A stretch of DNA of 64,000 nt from positions 2,852,001 through 2,916,000 of the forward strand of contig JADPYG010000088.1 of the NCBI GenBank assembly GCA_017654735.1, read 5' to 3'. Each line of letters opens with the position of its first letter. Position 1 is the first letter of the stretch. Under the pieces are notes generated by a model. The model was given only the letters and a program-made list of their open reading frames with translations. It searched no databases and was not told the DNA's origin. The DNA comes from Vishniacozyma victoriae (taxonomy: Eukaryota; Basidiomycota; Tremellomycetes; Tremellales; Bulleribasidiaceae). The position numbers and the translations under genes are program-made. This document shows, piece by piece, positions 58,410-64,000 of the stretch.

Positions 58410-59420
58410 TCACCTAGCCTCTCCATCCGGGACGAAATTCCGTCTACTCAACAACATTCCCTTAATAGCCCTGACCTCCTTCCTCACCGAATCCCACTCC
58501 TCCCCTTTAACCCCAACAGCCTCCGCATCATCCTGCTCAAAGGCTCCCCAAGCCTTCCCTCCACCAGCTTTAGCGAGATTAGCAGATAAAGTGTTCATAC
58601 CATATCGCATCCCTCCCGAACCAGGGGTGGAGCGGAGGTAAAGTTGACGATGAAGGTGGGAGGTATATGATTCTAGAGTTGATAGGAGGGATGTTCGGGT
58701 GGTTGATGTTGACGTAAAGGCTGTTACCAAGTTTGCGAGGGATGTTGAGAGTGAAGAGACGGTGTCGAGTGGTAAGATTCGTTCGATCGCTTTAGGGTCA
58801 AGGGTTGGTGTATCTTCTCCGTCCGTGCTTTCCGCTTCGATCAAGCGTGCTTCCTCCCCTACTTTCTCGAGGCCCAAGTTCTCTTCATCACCCTTTGACT
58901 CCTTCAAGGGAGAGGTTACAGTTACCTCCTCGCTAGCTGGCGGATAAACGCTCCTAGCCCTGACCTCTCTGAGGCCAGCAACCAACCCAGTCCACCTATC
59001 CTTTTGCTGATCCACCAAAGCCCTCCTTGCAGAGAAAGACGCGTGAAGCAGAGGGAGAATGAAAGCCGACCATATTCCAGCAACAACAGCTGAAGATCCA
59101 AGGACTAAACTCAATATATACCCCAGACGGCGGAGGTAAGATGGTAGACCCGAGGGATGGGATAATGGGAGTCGGGATGAGCGAGTAGGTATACGTGGCT
59201 ATATATTAGCTCGATTGACATGCGAATGCGAGAGACTTACAGGCGAGGTGATCTGGGAAGGGGGCGGTGTAGCTCCGAATAATGGATTGGTACTTTTGGG
59301 TTCGGGTATTCTGGTTTCCGGACTTGATGCGATAGGAGCGGGTACAGAGGATCGACCGTTGGTGGGAGGTGGTGTAGCACCATATAGCGGGTTGTCTTGA
59401 GGTTTAGGATCGTCTGCCAT
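58410..59420 (-). CDS. Orphan single-pass membrane protein with NPL(Y/F)GATPPP repeats
   Basis: About 320 residues in two exons. The N-terminal 60 residues are Pro/Ser-rich and contain two copies of a decapeptide: NPLYGATPPP and NPLFGATPPP. After the intron comes LPSYLRRLGYILSLVLGSSA with a membrane helix, then a long charged helical region with Thr/Ser-rich stretches. A basic end reads EVRAIKGMLLSRRNF. The layout (disordered N-terminus, one membrane helix, coiled-coil-like C-terminus) is reminiscent of peroxins Pex14/Pex17, but I see no Pex14 N-terminal domain. Family uncertain. Divergent from ATG12, about 175 bp apart. Confidence 0.6.
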
Positions 59421-59596
59421 TGTATACTGCTCCAGGTCAAGATAGTTGAATGCGAAAGATGAGAGCACTCGGACCATGGCTATCAACCTTGGGCACTTGC
59501 GCACTTGAGCCGGATCGGCTAAACAGTTTAAGCGGAGTTGCAGCGCGACGTTCCAGACGTCAATGATCATTACTACCTGCCTTTCCTCAGACCATC

Positions 59597-60238
59597 ATGT
59601 CAACGCCTATACCAGACTTAGCTTCTCCAGCGTTAGAGTTGACTGCTGGTGAGCTAGCTTTACCAAAAACATTTAGAAGCTGATGTGTAGGCCAAGGAAA
59701 CATGATAGCTAGTCAGCTTATCCAGCCTAGTGCCCGAGCTGCACTGGAGCATTACAAAATACGAGATACTTCCAAAGGTTTGTCCTCGTCCCTCCTATTC
59801 ATTAATTCTGATAGAAGATAACAGAAGGCTGATGGATAGTGGTGGTGAAATTCAAATCAATCGGTTCGGCACCCATAATGAAGACCACTGTATTCAAAGT
59901 AACAGCTTCAAACCGATTTCAAGCTGTCATAGTATTCCTAAGGGGTCAATTAGGGTTCAAAGCCACTGATCCACTTGTACGCTTCACCTTCCAGCCTCGA
60001 TGTCCCTGGAAAAGAAAGCTGAAGAGAAGTTTACATATATAAATGGGGCTTTTGCTCCTGCTCCTGATGATATTGTGGGGAATCTGTTCAAGGTTAGTCG
60101 CTCCGGTTTATCGTATTTTGAGCTGATAGTCAGTGCTTTGGTACAGAAGGTCACTTGATTGTCAATTATTCGTAAGTGAGCTTGCCGATTCGTACTGTCG
60201 GGAGCTCAGAGCACAGGAACACACAGGCATGGGGATAA
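59597..60238 (+). CDS. ATG12: Ubiquitin-like autophagy protein Atg12
   Basis: About 137 residues in five exons, with introns of about 43-47 nt. After a short N-terminus the ubiquitin fold reads [60 protein letters not shown] and [13 protein letters not shown]. The last exon gives NTQAWG followed directly by the stop. The C-terminal Gly after W is the residue conjugated to Atg5, and, as usual, no residues follow it to be trimmed. Atg12-Atg5 acts with Atg16 as the E3 for Atg8 lipidation. Confidence 0.96.
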
Positions 60239-60444
60239 GGGCGGAGCTTCCAGACTTCACCTTTCACGACCGTCACGACTTAGTTGTACAATACGCTCCT
60301 AAACATAGCCAGCACTTATTATGTATTCATTCATTCTTGGAATCGATTCGTATCAATAGAAATATAAAGCAATAATCTCTCGACATCCTCACTGACCATC
60401 TCCTGGACACGCTTACAACTCTGCACCATCAGTTCTGCCCATAT

Positions 60445-62694
60445 CTAACGGGAAAATGACTCACCACCATGTTTCATCCTCTCTCCAGCCTGTACTTTCG
60501 CTTCATCACCTCCAATCTTTCCACTGATAACCTTCATCTCTCCCTTCAACTTGCTCATGAATCCGGCCTTCTTCTTGGTACTGGATCCGGATGCAGTTCG
60601 ATCGTGACTAGCACTAGACGAAGTTTTGCCGACAGGGGACTGACCGCTGGACTTGGCAGCTAGAGGGCTAGATTTGGTAGTAGGCGAGTCGGCAATGGCG
60701 GAACCAGTGGTCTTGGATGGGGTAGCGGGAGAGGCGGTTCCAACAGGAGCATGGGCTTCAGCGACTTTCTGTTCCAAAGTCTTTTCGCTCTCTCGGGGTT
60801 CAGAGATTGGGGTAGGTTTCTCGTCGACGGCAGCAACGACCGGGGCAGCGGAGAGTGGTGAAGACTCGGAGGTCTTGGGAGAACCTTCGTGGCCGTGTCG
60901 GATGGCAGTGGTACTGGCAAAGCTACCGGTCCGTTCGGGAACGGGAGCGGACGCGGGTGAGAGCATGGAAGATTTGGCGGAACCGTCGGGGGAGGCACCG
61001 ACCGCAGATTCGACATCGTTTGCTCCAGTGTGGGACGAAGCACCGACGGCAGCTTCGACATCGGTCGCTCCTTCGCTGGCGCCGTGGCCAAGATCGGTCT
61101 GGGGAAGTGGTGGGGCGAGGCCGGTAGTGGTCGAAGATGTGCCAGCGAGACTAGACTCGTTCTGGAGATCGCTGGTCAAACCAGAAGTGCCAGTGGCGGT
61201 AGGCTCGTCCTTGACGATAGCGAGGGCTCCACCACCAAGGGCAGTCGGGGTTGATAGCTCATCGGCGACGCTAGAGTCGCCCTTGAGGCCGCTGGAAGAT
61301 CCAGAGGTGCCGACAATGTTGGACTCGTCCTTTGATAGAGATAGAGCGCCAACACCGGCAGTGACCTCTCCGGGAAGTAGGCCCTGGTTCTCCTGGGTAG
61401 GTAGCGAACCTGATCCAGAAGCAACCTTCTCATCGGGAAGGATAGCTACACCAGTCTCGGAGGCTTGACCTGGCAAGGATCCGACGCCAGAGACATGTTC
61501 TCCGGGCCTAGCTCCAAGGGGCTCTTCAGATGGTAACGAGGTCTTGAAAGTGGCTGAAGGTCAGCGCTAGTTCGTTCGGCTGTGAGGAGCAACATACCGG
61601 CACCAGTAGCACCAGTGGGGTGACCAGCGGGGTGACCATTGTAGGCCTCCTGGAACATCTCCTTGACTTGACCAAAGAGACTGGGTGCGTCACCCGAAGT
61701 TTGTCGGCCTTCTGGTCCACCTTTGAGAGATGCCCGGTCTGATATCAGCTAGATGTCACCAATAGTAGACTCACTGTGCTCGGCCTCGACGGGGCCAGTA
61801 GCCTTGGTCTCCTCTCTCAAAGTCTTGATAACTTCAGTGGTTTGTTTCTTGGCGTTGTCAAACATGACTGCCTGTCAGTTGTGTATCTTGAGGCTGTCGG
61901 GACTCGGAACTCGGGACTTACCGGCAACACTGCTCCTGTTGGAGGATGGCATACCAGCGGGCTGCTTGCCCTTGTCGGCATGTTCGGGATTGGCGGATAG
62001 AGCCTCTTTCAGACTTGCGGGAAGAGCGGCGTAGGCGGTAGATCCCACTTTTAGCAAGACCTGGTTGACGTCCTGGATTGTTAGTGTTCGCACATGCCCG
62101 ACCAGGGTAATGACCTACCTCGTAGATGGATGCGGGGGCAGAGGCGGATGTGCCAGGAGCTGGGACGACGGGGGTGGCTGTCACATCAGCTGACACTCTA
62201 GCCATTTCGAGGATGCACTCACGGCCCCATCCACCGGGAAGCTCTCTTCCAGGGGTCTCCAATCCACCAGCAAGCTGCTTGGCAGCCTGTTCCCTTCCGC
62301 TCAAATCAGCGGCCTTCTTAGCTTCTAGCTCAGCCCTGGTCATTCCCGCGGAGAACGGTTTGCCAGTGGATGTATCAATACTAGATCCGGGCGCCGGGAC
62401 ATTTGGCGAAGATTGTAACCCACCAGCTCCACTGGAATAGTTGGTAACACCGAATGCTCCTCCCATGTATCCGAATTGAGCTGGGATACCTGCACTTCCA
62501 AGAATGGCAGTAGCTGGAGTGACTGCTGGAGCGGTGGAGAAGGTAGATGGGGCGGTTGTGGTGGAGCTGGATGTTGCGGGAATAGCGGATGAGGTGGAGG
62601 ATGATGTGTCTTTTGGTTCGACAAATCCAGAAGTGTGGGCTGTTGCGCCTGCTGCGACTGGATCTATGATCTGGTTGTTGATTGGATTGCTCAT
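60445..62694 (-). CDS. Large disordered Ser/Thr/Ala/Gly-rich protein
   Basis: About 690 residues over five or six exons, low complexity almost throughout (Ser, Thr, Ala, Gly, Pro, Glu). An ordered patch around TRAELEAKKAADLSGREQAA and IYEDVNQVLLKVGSTAYAAL appears near residues 100-200. Another, GQVKEMFQEAYNGHPAG, comes near residues 270-290. The C-terminus KLKGEMKVISGKIGGDEAKV is helical and resembles the short CsbD-like or glycine-repeat stress motif seen at fungal protein ends. Repeats such as TDVEAAVGASS/NDVESAVGASP are visible. No enzymatic motif. Possible roles include stress response or cell-wall/cytoplasmic scaffold; unknown. Confidence 0.6.
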
Positions 62695-63008
62695 TATTAT
62701 TAATTAAAGTAGATGATATAGAACAGATAAGGGGACAAGTGTGATATATATTGGATGAAAAAGAAGGCGTAGGTAGGATAATAGGTTCAATTAGTGTATT
62801 GACGTCATTACTGATCGACGGCTCTTTAGTCACTAAAAATGGAATGATCTTTTGGTAACAGTTTTAGACAGGTATCCCTACAGCGAGGTAGTACAAGGTT
62901 CATGCTAAGACGGAGCACTCTAATTAGAATTAGAGCCAACTGCAGTTCCTCTCCACCAATGACCGTGATATGAGCTCCTACAGCTCTCCACAACCCTTCT
63001 AATCACGT
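62695..63008. other. Intergenic upstream of the disordered-protein gene
   Basis: 314 bp with no gene. The left part is AT-rich (TATATATT near 62745) and probably the promoter of the disordered-protein gene on the minus strand. Confidence 0.4.
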
Positions 63009-63793
63009 CTATCTAGCACCACTTCGCAACTTCTCCAATACCCTGAAAAAGGGGGCCGTGTGCCACCATTTGTACCTGACCTTGACCCGCTTACCATTCA
63101 CCGTCACTTGTCTTAATGTACTCTCGGCTTGGAATACTGATAGTCAGCTAAGTCCCAAAGCTGGCGAAGCTTACAATAACCAACACTGCTGAAATGGATA
63201 TATGCGATACAAGTCTCTTCGTCTTCTAGTACGTCGGAAGGCAGGGGTGTTGATGACGGCACGTGCGTGACTCCAAGATAGGCGGGTACGATGGGCGTTG
63301 TGACCTCACTGAGCTGATTGGTGACTGCCTGGGAAGCAGGAGTGGAGAACGAAGGAGTTATGGGGAGGGAAAGCGTAGGATGGGTATTGTGGAGAGACTG
63401 CTGATCGCGGCTATGCAGGGTATCAGTTGCGGTCGCGTTCAGCGTATCCGAAAAAGACGAATCCTCGAGGTGAGCAAGTGGATCATCGGGAACCGGGAGG
63501 TACCCTTCGCTTCGCGAAGTGTCTGAGCGACCAGGCTTGCTGAATCTCGGGATATATGATTCGGATGGGTAAATCTGGATCCTATATCATCAGGCTGTTC
63601 ATTTAGATATGAGGCAGGATACTCACACTGTCACGCCTGACTCGACTTTCTGGAGCCCAGTCGTAGACCAGTTGTTTTTGACATACGACAGCATTTGGCG
63701 TATTTGAGGGGGCGTAATCCCCGGAGGAAGGTTCGAAAGCTTCAAGACCGACTGGACAGGAGACCAAGGTCGGCTGGTTCTCCTAAGCACCAT
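63009..63793 (-). CDS. Small RRM-like protein
   Basis: About 230 residues in three exons. It begins MVLRRTSRPWSPVQSVLKLS and continues NLPPGITPPQIRQMLSYVKN, which fits RNP2 and helix 1 of an RRM. A Ser/Thr-rich insertion of over 100 residues follows, then ETCIAYIHFSSVGYLFQAES, resembling RNP1, and VTVNGKRVKVRYKWW. The RRM would thus be split by a long disordered insertion. It ends RVLEKLRSGAR. The very basic N-terminus could be a mitochondrial presequence. A mitochondrial RNA-binding role is an inference only. Confidence 0.6.
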
Positions 63794-64000
63794 GTCGGAA
63801 GATCAACCTAACGTACTCTGACGACTTGGAGTAGAAGGTGAGACACTACCTTGATCAATCTAATTGATCATCGTCATCTGGAAAGATCTCTCCTTTATCC
63901 CTTACTTCCTTTCATCAGTCTCCCCTCGGCCAGGGTGATCGACAAACCAAAGGAAGGATTATTACCTGCGTTTGATGATGTCTATATACTGGGTATGGAT
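63794..64000. other. Right edge, no gene called
   Basis: Frames on both strands run off the edge (for example a plus-strand frame ending AFDDVYILGMD at 64000), but none shows a start, splice support or family motif in the sequence available. Confidence 0.3.

Noticed and set aside
60653..61468. 271-residue plus-strand ORF
   Set aside because: It is the shadow of the low-complexity minus-strand gene at 60445-62694; GC-skewed codons keep the opposite frame open.
1..64000. tRNA, rRNA or snRNA genes
   Set aside because: No stretch with both A- and B-box tRNA promoter elements and a cloverleaf was found by eye; occasional GGTTCAA-like strings fall within coding exons. A covariance-model scan (tRNAscan-SE/Infernal) would settle this.

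Overview
The window looks like a gene-dense chromosome segment from a basidiomycete yeast or mould, most likely a tremellomycete (Cryptococcus/Kwoniella/Tremella relatives). Nearly every gene is cut by many introns of about 40-60 nt with GT(A/G)AGT-like donors, CTGAC/CTGAT branch sites just before the acceptor, and AG ends. Intergenic gaps are mostly 100-600 bp. A GT69 glycosyltransferase of the CAP59/CMT1 type, a family prominent in Cryptococcus, points the same way. I see 32 protein-coding genes, no credible tRNA, rRNA or transposon, and no CRISPR. Introns and exon joins were read by eye from frame and splice signals, so ends are firmer than internal exon borders.

Layout. 1-14.3 kb: left-truncated CDC20 (APC/C activator, minus), a PPR-like mitochondrial protein, an HSL-type alpha/beta hydrolase, an MFS anion/allantoate-type permease, a very intron-rich SPO22/ZIP4 meiotic TPR protein and the GT69 glycosyltransferase. 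14.3-22.6 kb: an accessory catabolic-looking block with wide promoters, holding a sugar-porter MFS transporter, a phytanoyl-CoA-dioxygenase-like enzyme, an FAH-family hydrolase, a short-chain dehydrogenase and an NAD-epimerase-like protein. 23.2-34.1 kb: mitochondrial pyruvate dehydrogenase kinase, RPN8, an F-box-like protein, two uncharacterised mitochondrial/membrane proteins and UTP22. 34.4-42.3 kb: a membrane-anchored SGNH hydrolase, a Q/N/G-rich prion-like protein, an orphan with a possible Mg-chelatase-like C-terminus, ALG14 and an LRR protein. 42.6-63.8 kb: an MDL1-type mitochondrial ABC transporter, an FPR3/4-type nucleolar FKBP, ARPC4, SKI2, CWC2, FCP1, a single-TM orphan, ATG12, a large disordered protein and a small RRM-like protein.

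Most genes are core housekeeping functions (cell cycle, ribosome biogenesis, RNA decay, splicing, transcription, proteasome, autophagy, glycosylation, actin) and do not form an operon-like unit. The only block suggestive of a shared pathway is 14.3-22.6 kb. The observations most worth checking are a PDK intron with no usable AG acceptor, an 8-nt microexon, a GC-AG intron and a stop-free 3n intron in one glycosyltransferase, an RGG-rich insertion in SKI2, and several lineage-specific orphan proteins. I did not find a clear new system; the catabolic block is the best candidate for an undescribed pathway.
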